NCBI RefSeq assembly: GCF_007003975.1
Contig: NZ_VFTC01000034.1
Span: 1-62,651 of the forward strand
DNA from: Mesorhizobium sp. WSM4306
Lineage (GTDB): Bacteria > Pseudomonadota > Alphaproteobacteria > Rhizobiales > Rhizobiaceae
Length of the DNA: 62,651 nt
Direction of reading: 5' to 3'
The translations under genes were made by a program, and so were the position numbers. A model generated the notes under the pieces. The model was not told the origin of the DNA, ran no database searches, and was given only the letters and a program-made list of their open reading frames with translations. Positions 54,951-62,651 of the stretch are shown here, one piece after another (the stretch's first letter is position 1; each line of letters begins with the position of its first letter).

Positions 54951-56141
54951 ATGTTCCTTCCTTTCTTTCTCGAACTGAAGGCTGCGCGGGTTCCCGTTTC
55001 GCTCAGGGAGTATCTGTCGCTGCTGGAGGGGCTGGAGGCCGGGCTGGTCGACTATGATGTCGAGGGTTTTTACTATCTCGCCCGCGCCGCTTTGGTGAAG
55101 GACGAACGCTATATCGACCGCTTCGATCAGGTGTTTGCGCATGTCTTCAAGGGCATTGAAGCGCTCACCGGCCCCGATGCCGTCGATGTCGCCAACATCC
55201 CTGAGGAATGGCTGCGCCGTCTCGCCGAAAAGCATCTGACCGAGGAAGAGAAAAAACTGGTCGAGGCGCTCGGCGGTTTCGACAAGCTGATGGAGACTTT
55301 GAAGCAACGGCTTGAGGAGCAGAAAGGCCGCCACCAGGGCGGCTCGAAATGGATCGGCACCGGCGGCACCTCGCCTTTCGGCGCCTATGGCTACAATCCC
55401 GAAGGCGTGCGCATCGGCCAGCATGAAAGCCGCAACCGCCGCGCCGTAAAAGTCTGGGACAAGCGCGAGTTCAGGAATTTCGACGATGCGGTCGAGCTCG
55501 GCACCCGCAACATCAAGGTGGCGCTAAAGCGCCTGCGCCGCTGGGTACGCGAGGGCGCGGAGGAAGAGTTCGACCTGCCCGGCACTATCCATGCCACCGC
55601 CGAACACGGCTATCTCGATGTTCAGACGCGCCCCGAACGGCGCAACGCCGTGAAGCTGTTGATGTTCTTCGATGTCGGCGGCTCGATGGACGACCACATC
55701 AAGAGCGTCGAGGAGCTGTTTTCGGCTGCCCGCGCCGAGTTCCGCCAGCTCGAATATTTCTACTTTCACAACTGCCTCTATGAAGGCGTATGGAAGGACA
55801 ATCGCCGCAGGCATGCCGAGGTGATTCCGACCTTCGACCTGCTTCACAAATACGGCCCGGACTACAAGGTGATTGTCGTCGGCGACGCCTCGATGAGCCC
55901 CTACGAGATCGCCCATCCTGGCGGCTCGGTCGAACACTGGAACCCGGAGGCCGGCGCCGTGTGGCTTGGCCGCCTCATCCAGCAATGGCCGAATGCGGTG
56001 TGGCTGAACCCGGAAAACCAGAAGAACTGGGGCTTTACGCATTCGATCGCGATGATCCGCGACATCTTCGGCGGCCGCATGTTCCCGCTGACGCTGGCCG
56101 GGCTCGAAGCCGCGACCAAGCAGCTCTCCCGCAAGCATTGA
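54951..56141 (+). CDS. VWA-domain (CoxE-like) protein
   Basis: A 396-residue protein whose C-terminal half is a von Willebrand A domain with the metal motif DVGGSMDDH near residue 240 and the later VVGDASMSPYEIA. The N-terminal half is helical (FLPFFLELKAARVPVSLREYLSLLEGL). It pairs with MoxR ATPases in cofactor-assembly chaperone systems; the partner ATPase is at 51011. The metal motif reads DVGGS, where DxSxS is canonical, a known variant of CoxE-like proteins. Confidence 0.9.
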   Translation: MFLPFFLELKAARVPVSLREYLSLLEGLEAGLVDYDVEGFYYLARAALVKDERYIDRFDQVFAHVFKGIEALTGPDAVDVANIPEEWLRRLAEKHLTEEEKKLVEALGGFDKLMETLKQRLEEQKGRHQGGSKWIGTGGTSPFGAYGYNPEGVRIGQHESRNRRAVKVWDKREFRNFDDAVELGTRNIKVALKRLRRWVREGAEEEFDLPGTIHATAEHGYLDVQTRPERRNAVKLLMFFDVGGSMDDHIKSVEELFSAARAEFRQLEYFYFHNCLYEGVWKDNRRRHAEVIPTFDLLHKYGPDYKVIVVGDASMSPYEIAHPGGSVEHWNPEAGAVWLGRLIQQWPNAVWLNPENQKNWGFTHSIAMIRDIFGGRMFPLTLAGLEAATKQLSRKH

Positions 56142-56244
56142 GCCCCAAACACGCCTCTGCGCTGGGCAGGCGTGTAACAAATGCTTATGTTGGTGCGAAT
56201 ACTGGCTGCAACCAACAACAAGCCGCCAAGGCTGAGGAGATTAG

Positions 56245-56649
56245 ATGGATACCCACACCTACCCCGTTACCCGCACCGACGCCGAATGGCGTGCCCGGCT
56301 GACGCCGGAGCAATATGCGGTCATGCGCGGTCACGGCACCGAACGGCCCGGAAGCTGCGCTTTGCTTTATGAAAAGCGCGCCGGCACCTTTTCCTGCGTC
56401 GGCTGCGACCAGCCGCTGTTCGAATCCAAGCTGAAGTTCGAGAGCGGCACCGGCTGGCCGAGCTTCAACGACCCGGTGCCGGGTTCGGTCGAAAACACCG
56501 TCGACCGCAGCTACGGCATGGTCCGCACCGAATGCCACTGCTCGCGCTGCGGCAGCCATCTCGGCCATGTCTTCGACGACGGTCCGCCGCCGACCGGCCT
56601 GCGCTATTGCATCAATGGCGTGGCGCTGAAATTCGAGCCGGCGGCTTAA
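56245..56649 (+). CDS. msrB: Peptide-methionine (R)-S-oxide reductase
   Basis: This 134-residue enzyme repairs methionine-R-sulfoxide. Catalytic Cys122 is in RYCING, and structural zinc is held by Cys51/Cys54 (CVGC) and Cys99/Cys102 (CSRC). GTGWPSFNDP and HLGHVFDDGP are family motifs. A GAGGAG site lies upstream of 56245. It is followed by a strong terminator. Confidence 0.96.
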   Translation: MDTHTYPVTRTDAEWRARLTPEQYAVMRGHGTERPGSCALLYEKRAGTFSCVGCDQPLFESKLKFESGTGWPSFNDPVPGSVENTVDRSYGMVRTECHCSRCGSHLGHVFDDGPPPTGLRYCINGVALKFEPAA

Positions 56650-56672
56650 ACCCGGTCATCATCTCTTGCACA

Positions 56673-56695
56673 GGGCGGCTCCGGCCGCCCTTTTT
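56673..56695 (+). terminator. msrB terminator
   Basis: GGGCGG-CTCCGG-CCGCCC hairpin followed by five T, 24 bp past the stop. Confidence 0.9.
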
Positions 56696-56712
56696 CGTGC
56701 TCCGTCGGCGTC

Positions 56713-57018
56713 TCAGACAACAACCACCAGGATCAACCATAGCGCCGAGCCCAGCATCATCAGCGAGGCCTTGGCGCCGCCGGCCTTTTCGGCGACTCGC
56801 CAGACGGCCAAGGTCAGGAATATGTTGTAGGGCACCGGCGCGAAATGCACGGCCAGCACCACGGCCAGCGGCAGCTTCAGCCCGAGCAGGGCGAGCGCGA
56901 TCACCGACGACGCGACGTTGATCGCGGTGCCGACAACGACCATGTCGCGCCAGAACAGGCGATCGAGCGACACGGCACCGTGCCAGCGCGAGCGGAAGAA
57001 GCCGGCCGTTCCGCCCAT
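56713..57018 (-). CDS. Small membrane protein, unknown
   Basis: Unrecognised 101-residue protein with three hydrophobic helices (MVVVGTAINVASSVIALALLGL, LPLAVVLAVHFAPVPYNIFLTLAVW, LMMLGSALWLILVVVV). Start 57018 (MGGTAGFFRSRW) has GAGGACGG upstream; in-frame ATGs at 57051 and 57171 would add a Pro/Gly-rich tail without support. It is divergent from the ArsC-like gene. Confidence 0.6.
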   Translation of the reverse strand: MGGTAGFFRSRWHGAVSLDRLFWRDMVVVGTAINVASSVIALALLGLKLPLAVVLAVHFAPVPYNIFLTLAVWRVAEKAGGAKASLMMLGSALWLILVVVV

Positions 57019-57240
57019 CTTGCCGTCCTCGCTCCCCGCAGGTCCTGGCATCAGCTCAACTCTTTCATTCGCAACGATCCCGAGCGCGGCAGGCGCGCTC
57101 GTAGAAGCATATGGCTTGGCGATCGCCGCCAAACAATCGCGAAATCTTTCCGGATGGCCCCTTGTCGGCATCCGCCGCGAAGCTAATTTGCTGACCGTGC
57201 CGTTCCTTCGTCCCGAGGTCGCCTGCCAGGGAGGTGTTTG

Positions 57241-57750
57241 ATGAGCGACAAAAGCTACAATGTCCTGTTCCTGTGCAACGCCAATGCGGCGCGCTCGATC
57301 ATGGGCGAAGCCATCCTAAACCGCATTGGCGCCGAGAAATTCAAGGCCTTCTCCGCCGGGTCGCAGCCGAAGGGCACCGTCAATCCCTACGCGCTGCAGC
57401 TGCTCGAGAGCCTCGACTACGACACCGGCTTCGCCCGCTCGAAAGGCTGGGACGAGTTTGCAAAGCCCGACGCGCCGGAGATGGATTTCGTCTTCACCGT
57501 ATGCGACAGCACCGCCAATGAATCCTGCCCGGTCTGGCCCGGACACCCGATGACGGCGCTGTGGGCGATACCGGATCCGGCCAAGGCACAAGGCACCGAC
57601 GCCGAAATGCATCTGGCCTTCGCCGACGCCTATCGCATGCTCAACAACCGCATCTCGCTGTTCACCAACCTGCCGATGGACGCGCTGGACCACATGGCGT
57701 TGCAGCAGCATCTGGACGAGATCGGCCGCGACGCGCCGAAACCGAATTAG
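57241..57750 (+). CDS. ArsC-like arsenate reductase (low-molecular-weight phosphatase fold)
   Basis: A 169-residue protein of the thioredoxin-coupled ArsC/LMW-PTP fold. The P-loop is CNANAARS (Cys12-X5-Arg18) where CTGNSARS is usual, and the second block FTVCDSTANESCPVWPG has the redox Cys pair. LNNRISLFTNLP near the end is typical. ATG 57241 has GGGAGG upstream. No other ars genes adjoin, so arsenate may not be the natural substrate. Confidence 0.85.
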   Translation: MSDKSYNVLFLCNANAARSIMGEAILNRIGAEKFKAFSAGSQPKGTVNPYALQLLESLDYDTGFARSKGWDEFAKPDAPEMDFVFTVCDSTANESCPVWPGHPMTALWAIPDPAKAQGTDAEMHLAFADAYRMLNNRISLFTNLPMDALDHMALQQHLDEIGRDAPKPN

Positions 57751-57760
57751 GCGGCCCAGT

Positions 57761-58213
57761 TCACGAGCCGATTTCAGCTTGCCCCAGCACCTCGGTGACG
57801 GCGCGCTCGAAGCGCGAGCATTCCGTCACCAGCCAGTCGGCCATGGCCGGCCAGTTGTCCTCGGCAAAGCAGTTCACCCGCCACATCGAATTGATGCCGA
57901 GCCCCTCGCAGCTCTGCTCCGGCCTGAGCTTCAGCCTGCCTTCGATCGCGGGCTGGAAAGGCTTCAACCGCGACCAGGCTTCAGTGGCGCCGAACTTCTC
58001 GTTGCGGCCGAAGAAGACGCCGACATGGTTCTGCGCCGGCGCGACATACATGGACAGGACCAGGGCGAAGTCCGGCAGCCCGCGCTGCCAGAACCAAGGT
58101 CCGCGCCGCGCCATAGAAGCGCGTTCCTCCGGGTGCCGTTCGGCGAACAGCGTCCAGAAGCTGCGTTGGCGGAATTCAGAGGCGCGGCGGGCGCCAAAGT
58201 CGAATTCGCTCAT
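57761..58213 (-). CDS. Hypothetical protein, DUF4268-like
   Basis: A 150-residue soluble protein: SFWTLFAERHPEE, VGVFFGRNEKFGATEAW, FQPAIEGRLKLRPEQS and DWLVTECSRFERAVTEVL. The layout resembles DUF4268, which occurs alone and in restriction-associated proteins; the match is by eye. It is convergent with the ArsC-like gene with a 10-bp gap. No function claimed. Confidence 0.65.
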   Translation of the reverse strand: MSEFDFGARRASEFRQRSFWTLFAERHPEERASMARRGPWFWQRGLPDFALVLSMYVAPAQNHVGVFFGRNEKFGATEAWSRLKPFQPAIEGRLKLRPEQSCEGLGINSMWRVNCFAEDNWPAMADWLVTECSRFERAVTEVLGQAEIGS

Positions 58214-58251
58214 GGTTCGATGCCCGCTTTAGCATCATGCTCGGCCCGAGA

Positions 58252-58389
58252 CTGTTTCGAAATTCGCTCCGGCGAGTCATATGGTGGTGGTTTCGAGAAC
58301 CGGAGCGCAGCGGACTTTTGGGTCCGTGAGCACCGGAAGCGCAGAAAGCGCCATCAGATGGCCGCCGGAGTAGAATTTCCAGACAGTCT
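58252..58389. mobile_element. MITE-like intergenic element, copy 2
   Basis: This ~138-bp copy aligns with 26384-26520. Its ends form the inverted repeat GACTGTTTCGAAATTC / GAATTTCCAGACAGTC, with only a few mismatches. The conserved core is CGGAGCGCAGCGG...GTGAGCACCGGAAGCGCAG. It ends 1 bp from the stop codon of the GapR gene, the same placement as the first copy. Confidence 0.75.
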
Positions 58390-58650
58390 CTACACCATGC
58401 CGAGAGCGGCCTTGTAGAGATCGAGGATGGTTTCCTCTTCCTGCCGCTCGGCCTGGTCCTTCTTGCGCAGCCGGATGATCGAGCGCATCGCCTTGGTGTC
58501 GAAGCCGGTGCCCTTGGCTTCGGCGAACACTTCCTTGATGTCGTCGGCGATGGTCTTCTTTTCTTCCTCGAGCCGCTCGATGCGCTCGATGAAGGCGCGC
58601 AACTGGCCGGCGGCAACAGTCTGGCTGGTCTCGGTGATGTCGTCGGCCAT
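58390..58650 (-). CDS. gapR: GapR-family nucleoid protein (DUF2312)
   Basis: An 86-residue helical protein, VAAGQLRAFIERIERLEEEKKTIADDIKEVFAEAKGTGFDTKAMRSIIRLRKKDQ, which is the DUF2312/GapR core. In Caulobacter GapR binds overtwisted AT-rich DNA ahead of forks and RNA polymerase and is essential for normal replication. No cofactors are needed for the call. Confidence 0.92.
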   Translation of the reverse strand: MADDITETSQTVAAGQLRAFIERIERLEEEKKTIADDIKEVFAEAKGTGFDTKAMRSIIRLRKKDQAERQEEETILDLYKAALGMV

Positions 58651-58752
58651 GTTTTTCTCCGCTTCTTTTTAAGCGCCGCGATTCTGGCGCGGCAAAATTG
58701 GAGCGGGTTCGATGCCCGAGCGGGCGCGGCGGGTCAAGCCATTATCGATGCC

Positions 58753-58803
58753 TGGAGCAATTCCAGGAAAAGTGCGCAGCGGTTTTCCGTCCGGAATTGT
58801 GTA
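58753..58803. repeat. Palindromic intergenic repeat, copy 3
   Basis: TGGAGCAATTCCAGGAAAAG ... GGTTTTCCGTCCGGAATTG forms a long imperfect hairpin; a GTAAAAACAAAGAG tail follows. It lies between the gapR start and the pyc stop and is closely similar to the copy at 35401. Confidence 0.78.
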
Positions 58804-58819
58804 AAAACAAAGAGATAGA

Positions 58820-58837
58820 ACGGCTGCTGCCAGCCGT
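58820..58837 (-). terminator. Possible pyc terminator
   Basis: ACGGCTG-CTGC-CAGCCGT hairpin 24 bp past the pyc stop; on the minus strand a weak T-rich tail (TTCTATCTCTTTGTTTTT) follows. Confidence 0.45.
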
Positions 58838-58860
58838 CCCCAGTGTGATCGATCCGCACG

Positions 58861-61800
58861 TCAGTTGAACGCGATCAACAGATCCTTGGCGTCGATCTGA
58901 TCGCCGGCCTTGACCAGCACTTCGGCCACCGTGCCGTCGCGCTCGGCATGCAGCGCGGTCTCCATCTTCATGGCTTCGATCGACAACAGCACATCGCCGG
59001 CCTTGACTGCCTGGCCGGCGGCAACCGCGAGCGCGGAGACCACGCCCGGCATCGGCGCGCCGACATGCGCCTCGTTGCCGGGCTCGGCCTTGCGCCGTGC
59101 CTTGGCTGCCGAGGCGCCATGCGCCCTGTCCGGCACCCGGACGCGGCGTGGCTGGCCGTTGAGCTCGAAAAACACGGTAACCATGCCCTTCTCATCGACA
59201 TCGCCGATGGCGAGGCAGCGCACCACGAGCGTCTTGCCTTTTTCGATGTCGAGGAAGATCTCGTCCTCGGACTTCATGCCGTAGAAATAGGTCGGCGTCG
59301 GCAACACGCTGACCGGCCCGTAGGTCTCTTGCGCGGCGGCGAAGTCGGTGAACACCTTCGGATACATCAGCCAGGATGCGAATTCGTACTCCGAGAGCTT
59401 GCGCTCCAGCTTCTCCTCGATCTCCTTGCGGCTGGCCTTGAGGTCGGCCGGCTTGAGCAGCGAGCCCGGCCGCACGGTGATCGGTTTGCTTTCCTTCAGC
59501 GCCTTCTTCTGCAGCTTCGCAGGCCAGCCGCCGGGCGACTGGCCGAGATCGCCGCGCAGCATCGAGACGACCGAGTCGGGGAAGGCGATGTCCTTGGCCG
59601 GGTTTTCGACGTCGGCGACGGTGAGGTCCTGGCTCACCATCATCAGCGCCATGTCGCCGACCACCTTGGATGACGGCGTCACCTTGACGATGTCGCCGAA
59701 CATCAGGTTGACGTCGTGATAGGCCTGCGCCACCTCGTGCCAGCGCGTTTCCAGCCCGAGCGAGCGCGCCTGTTCCTTGAGGTTGGTGAACTGGCCGCCC
59801 GGCATTTCGTGCAGGTAGACCTCCGAGGCAGGCCCCTTGAGGTCGCTTTCGAAGGCGGCATACTGGTTACGCACCGCTTCCCAATAGAAGGAGATGTTGC
59901 GAATCCATTGCGGATCGAGACCGGGATCGCGCTCGGTTCCCTTCAGCGCCTCGACGATCGAGCCGAGGCAAGGCTGCGAGGTGTTGCCGGAGAAGGAATC
60001 CATCGCCGCATCGATGGCGTCGACGCCGCTTTCCACGCCCGCCAGCACCGTCGCCGCCGACAGGCCTGACGTGTCGTGGGTGTGGAAATGGATCGGCAGA
60101 TCGGTCGCCTCGCGCAGCGCCTTGAACAGCACGCGTGCGGCGGCCGGCTTGAGCAGCCCCGCCATGTCCTTGACGGCGATGATGTGGGCGCCCGCGGCCT
60201 GCAATTCCTTCGCCAGCCCGACATAGTATTTGAGATCGTATTTGGCGCGTGCCGGATCGAGGATGTCACCGGTGTAGCAAATCGCCGCTTCGACCAGCTT
60301 GCCCTCGGCGCCCACCGCGTCCATGGCGACGCGCATATTCTCGACCCAGTTCAGGCAGTCGAAGACGCGGAACAGGTCGACGCCGCCAGCCGCTGCCTGT
60401 TTGACGAAATGCTGCACGACATTGTCGGGATAGTTGGTGTAGCCGACGCCGTTGGCGCCGCGCAGAAGCATCTGCAGCAAAAGGTTGGGTGCGGCCTCGC
60501 GCACTTTGCTCAGCCGCTCCCACGGATCCTCGGTGAGGAAGCGCATGGCGACATCGAAGGTGGCGCCGCCCCAGCATTCCAGCGACAGCAGCCGCGGCAG
60601 TGCCCGCGCATAGGTGCCGGCAATGCCGGCAATGTCATGCGTGCGCATGCGGGTGGCGAGCAGCGACTGGTGGCCGTCGCGCATCGTCGTATCGGTGACC
60701 AGCACCTCCTTCTGCTCACGCATCCAGGCGGCGAATTTCTCCGGCCCCAGCGCGTCGAGTTTCTGCTTGCTGCCGCCCGGCACATTGCCGTTGAGATAGG
60801 GCACGACGGGCGCCGCCGCATCGGCCTTCGGCATCGGACGGCCGCGGGTTTCGGGATGGCCGTTGACACTGACGTCGGCCAGATAGTTGAGCAGCTTGGT
60901 GGCGCGGTCCTGCCGCTTCACCTGCGCGAACAGTTCTGGCGTGGTGTCGATGAACCGGGTCGTGTAGGAATTGTCGGCGAAGCGCGGGTGGTTGATGATC
61001 GCCTCGAGGAAGGTGAGGTTGGTCGCCACGCCGCGGATACGGAACTCGCGCAAGGCCCGGTTCATGCGGGCGATCGCCTCTGCCGGTGTCGGCGCCCAGG
61101 CCGTCACCTTCTCCAGCAGCGGATCGTAGAAGCGGGTGATGACCGCGCCGGAATAGGCGGTGCCGCCGTCGAGGCGGATGCCGAAACCGGCGGCTTCGCG
61201 ATAAGCGGTGATCCGGCCGTAATCCGGAATGAAACTATGCTCCGGGTCCTCGGTGGTGATGCGGCACTGCAGCGCGTGGCCGTTCAGCCTGATGTCGGCC
61301 TGCGCCGGCACGCCCGACTCTTTGGTGCCGATGGCAAAGCCGTCCAGGATGTGGATCTGCGCCTTGACGATGTCGATGCCGGTGACCTGCTCGGTGACGG
61401 TATGCTCGACCTGGATGCGCGGATTGACCTCGATGAAGTAGAATTTTCCGGTGTCGGCGTCCTGCAGGAACTCCACCGTACCGGCGCCGATGTAGCTGGT
61501 CTCGCGCGCGATCTTGAGCGCAAACCCGCAAAGCTCATCGCGCTGCGACATTTCGAGGTAGGGCGCCGGCGCCCGCTCGACGACCTTCTGGTTGCGGCGC
61601 TGGATCGAACAGTCGCGCTCGAACAGATGCACGGCATTGCCATGCGTGTCTCCAAGCACCTGGACCTCGACATGGCGGGCGCGCTCGATCAGCTTTTCGA
61701 GATAGACCTCGTCCTTGCCGAAGGCCGCCTTGGCCTCGCGCTTGCCTTCGGTGACTTCGCGGACCAGATCGGCTTCGGCGCGGATGGCGCGCATGCCGCG

Positions 61801-62319
61801 CCCGCCACCGCCCCACGATGCCTTGAGCATCACCGGATAGCCGATTTCCTTGGCCAATTTCTTGACCGTGTCCATGTCGTCCGGCAGCGGGTCGGTTGCC
61901 GGGATCACCGGCACGCCGACCTCGATGGCGAGATTGCGCGCGGCGACCTTGTTGCCGAGCCGGCGCATCGTGTCTGGCTTCGGGCCGATAAAGGTGATGC
62001 CGGCCCCGGCGCAGGCATCTGCGAATTCAGGGCTTTCCGACAAAAGGCCATAGCCCGGGTGGATAGCGTCGGCGCCTGACAGCTTGGCGACGCGGATCAC
62101 TTCCTCGATCGACAGATAGCTTTCGATCGGTCCCATGTCCTTGTTGAGATGCGGCCCGCGCCCGACCTGGTAGCTTTCATCGGCCTTGAACCGATGCAGC
62201 GAATATTTGTCCTCCTCAGCCCAGATCGCCACGGTTTTGAGGCCGAGTTCGTTGGCCGCGCGAAAGACGCGGATGGCAATTTCGGACCGGTTGGCGACGA
62301 GGATCTTCGTGATGGCCAA
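58861..62319 (-). CDS. pyc: Pyruvate carboxylase
   Basis: A 1152-residue biotin enzyme that makes oxaloacetate from pyruvate and bicarbonate (anaplerosis). Domains in order: biotin carboxylase/ATP-grasp (to about 455; KASWGGGGRGM, FIEVNPRIQVEHTVTE), carboxyltransferase TIM barrel (about 540-810; DTTMRDGHQSLLATRMR, HFHTHDTSG), a PC tetramerisation region, and the biotinyl domain with Lys1118 in EAMKMET. The start is MAITKILVANRSEIAIR. Essentially full length, no defects seen. Confidence 0.98.
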   Translation of the reverse strand: MAITKILVANRSEIAIRVFRAANELGLKTVAIWAEEDKYSLHRFKADESYQVGRGPHLNKDMGPIESYLSIEEVIRVAKLSGADAIHPGYGLLSESPEFADACAGAGITFIGPKPDTMRRLGNKVAARNLAIEVGVPVIPATDPLPDDMDTVKKLAKEIGYPVMLKASWGGGGRGMRAIRAEADLVREVTEGKREAKAAFGKDEVYLEKLIERARHVEVQVLGDTHGNAVHLFERDCSIQRRNQKVVERAPAPYLEMSQRDELCGFALKIARETSYIGAGTVEFLQDADTGKFYFIEVNPRIQVEHTVTEQVTGIDIVKAQIHILDGFAIGTKESGVPAQADIRLNGHALQCRITTEDPEHSFIPDYGRITAYREAAGFGIRLDGGTAYSGAVITRFYDPLLEKVTAWAPTPAEAIARMNRALREFRIRGVATNLTFLEAIINHPRFADNSYTTRFIDTTPELFAQVKRQDRATKLLNYLADVSVNGHPETRGRPMPKADAAAPVVPYLNGNVPGGSKQKLDALGPEKFAAWMREQKEVLVTDTTMRDGHQSLLATRMRTHDIAGIAGTYARALPRLLSLECWGGATFDVAMRFLTEDPWERLSKVREAAPNLLLQMLLRGANGVGYTNYPDNVVQHFVKQAAAGGVDLFRVFDCLNWVENMRVAMDAVGAEGKLVEAAICYTGDILDPARAKYDLKYYVGLAKELQAAGAHIIAVKDMAGLLKPAAARVLFKALREATDLPIHFHTHDTSGLSAATVLAGVESGVDAIDAAMDSFSGNTSQPCLGSIVEALKGTERDPGLDPQWIRNISFYWEAVRNQYAAFESDLKGPASEVYLHEMPGGQFTNLKEQARSLGLETRWHEVAQAYHDVNLMFGDIVKVTPSSKVVGDMALMMVSQDLTVADVENPAKDIAFPDSVVSMLRGDLGQSPGGWPAKLQKKALKESKPITVRPGSLLKPADLKASRKEIEEKLERKLSEYEFASWLMYPKVFTDFAAAQETYGPVSVLPTPTYFYGMKSEDEIFLDIEKGKTLVVRCLAIGDVDEKGMVTVFFELNGQPRRVRVPDRAHGASAAKARRKAEPGNEAHVGAPMPGVVSALAVAAGQAVKAGDVLLSIEAMKMETALHAERDGTVAEVLVKAGDQIDAKDLLIAFN

Positions 62320-62575
62320 GGAAGAAGGCTCCGGACAGGGAGGGATGGGCTCAGCAAATGATTAACGCGAAAATGCTGCAGTGCAACCAAAATCGGGAGG
62401 CGATTAAACCGATTTAAATGGATTCTAGCACCGAAAAGCAAAAGACTGCGTGCGAATGGCGTCGCGAAGTGACGCTAATTGCTATCCCGCGCACAATCCG
62501 CTCCCGGCTAACGGTTGTTTTTTAGCCAACGCAATCGCGCCCTGCTCCGATCAAAAGAAAAATGCCCGGCGCAAG

Positions 62576-62651
62576 TGAACTGACCCCCGAAAGTTGGACA
62601 CAACCTTCGGGGGTTTTGCATGTCCAGACACAGTACGAGTTTCAAGCGCTC
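62576..62651 (+). mobile_element. IS3/IS150-like insertion sequence, left end
   Basis: TGAACTGACCCCCGAAAGTTG is like the terminal repeat of IS150-group elements. A hairpin follows inside it (CCCCCGAAAGTT/AACCTTCGGGGG, 62583-62613), then an ATG at 62620 opening MSRHSTSFKR, as in orfA of such elements. Only the edge is in the window; the family call is inference. Confidence 0.6.
62620..62651 (+). CDS. Start of IS3-family orfA (partial)
   Basis: MSRHSTSFKR, ten codons before the window ends. It follows the terminal hairpin of the insertion sequence with only seven bases between, so the hairpin may limit read-through from outside. No clear Shine-Dalgarno sequence is separate from the stem. Confidence 0.5.
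   Translation, partial: MSRHSTSFKR

Noticed and set aside
60076..62079. 667-codon plus-strand frame over pyc
   Set aside because: Fully antisense to pyruvate carboxylase, no ribosome site, no domain features.

Overview
The window is a GC-rich, gene-dense chromosomal segment of an alphaproteobacterium of the order Rhizobiales, most likely a Mesorhizobium or close relative. This rests on the protein sequences, on the gene order (serC-serA, tolQRAB-pal-ybgF-tilS-ftsH, ruvCAB, 6S RNA next to the 5-formyltetrahydrofolate cyclo-ligase gene), on a serC leader and an MmgR/suhB-type small RNA, on RcdA- and GapR-family proteins, and on palindromic intergenic repeats of rhizobial type. The genus is inference. 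Insertion-sequence starts seem to lie at both edges: an IS630-like transposase start at 1-32 (minus strand) and an IS3/IS150-like end at 62576-62651.

Layout. 1-5.3 kb: serine biosynthesis (serC-serA) behind a leader RNA, then two outer-membrane beta-barrel genes. 5.3-21.8 kb, mostly minus strand: the envelope block tolQ-tolR-tolA-tolB-pal-ybgF-tilS-ftsH and glmM. ftsH and glmM are separated by an accessory stretch holding two secreted Cys-repeat proteins and an HxlR regulator divergent from an SDR plus an imine-reductase-like enzyme. A four-helix-bundle gene and a broken second copy sit inside the tol-pal operon between tolB and pal. 21.8-27 kb: a GH5 hydrolase, a Tat-exported phosphoesterase, ruvC-ruvA-ruvB and an RcdA-family gene. 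27-35 kb: a small RNA, membrane proteins, an Lrp regulator with a DMT exporter, a thiamine phosphate synthase-like gene, an SEL1 protein, efp, suhB and a hemolysin III-like protein. 35-42 kb: an orphan MotA/MotB-like stator pair, DUF1304, an M32 carboxypeptidase and a periplasmic transglutaminase-like protein. 42-50.9 kb: a disrupted ABC exporter, rpmE, a TetR/NmrA/DUF1772 module, yebC with a SelW-like gene, terC, a YmdB-type phosphoesterase, fau and 6S RNA. 51-62.3 kb: a MoxR ATPase and its probable VWA partner split by an MFS/LysR pair, msrB, an ArsC-like gene, gapR and pyruvate carboxylase.

How the genes work together. Most of the window is housekeeping: Tol-Pal envelope constriction, membrane protein quality control (FtsH), amino-sugar supply for peptidoglycan and LPS (GlmM), Holliday-junction processing (RuvABC), translation (EF-P, L31, TilS) and anaplerosis (Pyc). 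The accessory signal is at small scale: a four-helix-bundle cassette bracketed by inverted AATTGAAGAA-type repeats, a ~140-bp MITE-like element present twice directly behind stop codons, three ~50-65 bp palindromes, and one probable pseudogene. No CRISPR array, tRNA, rRNA or prophage was seen, and no complete defence system.
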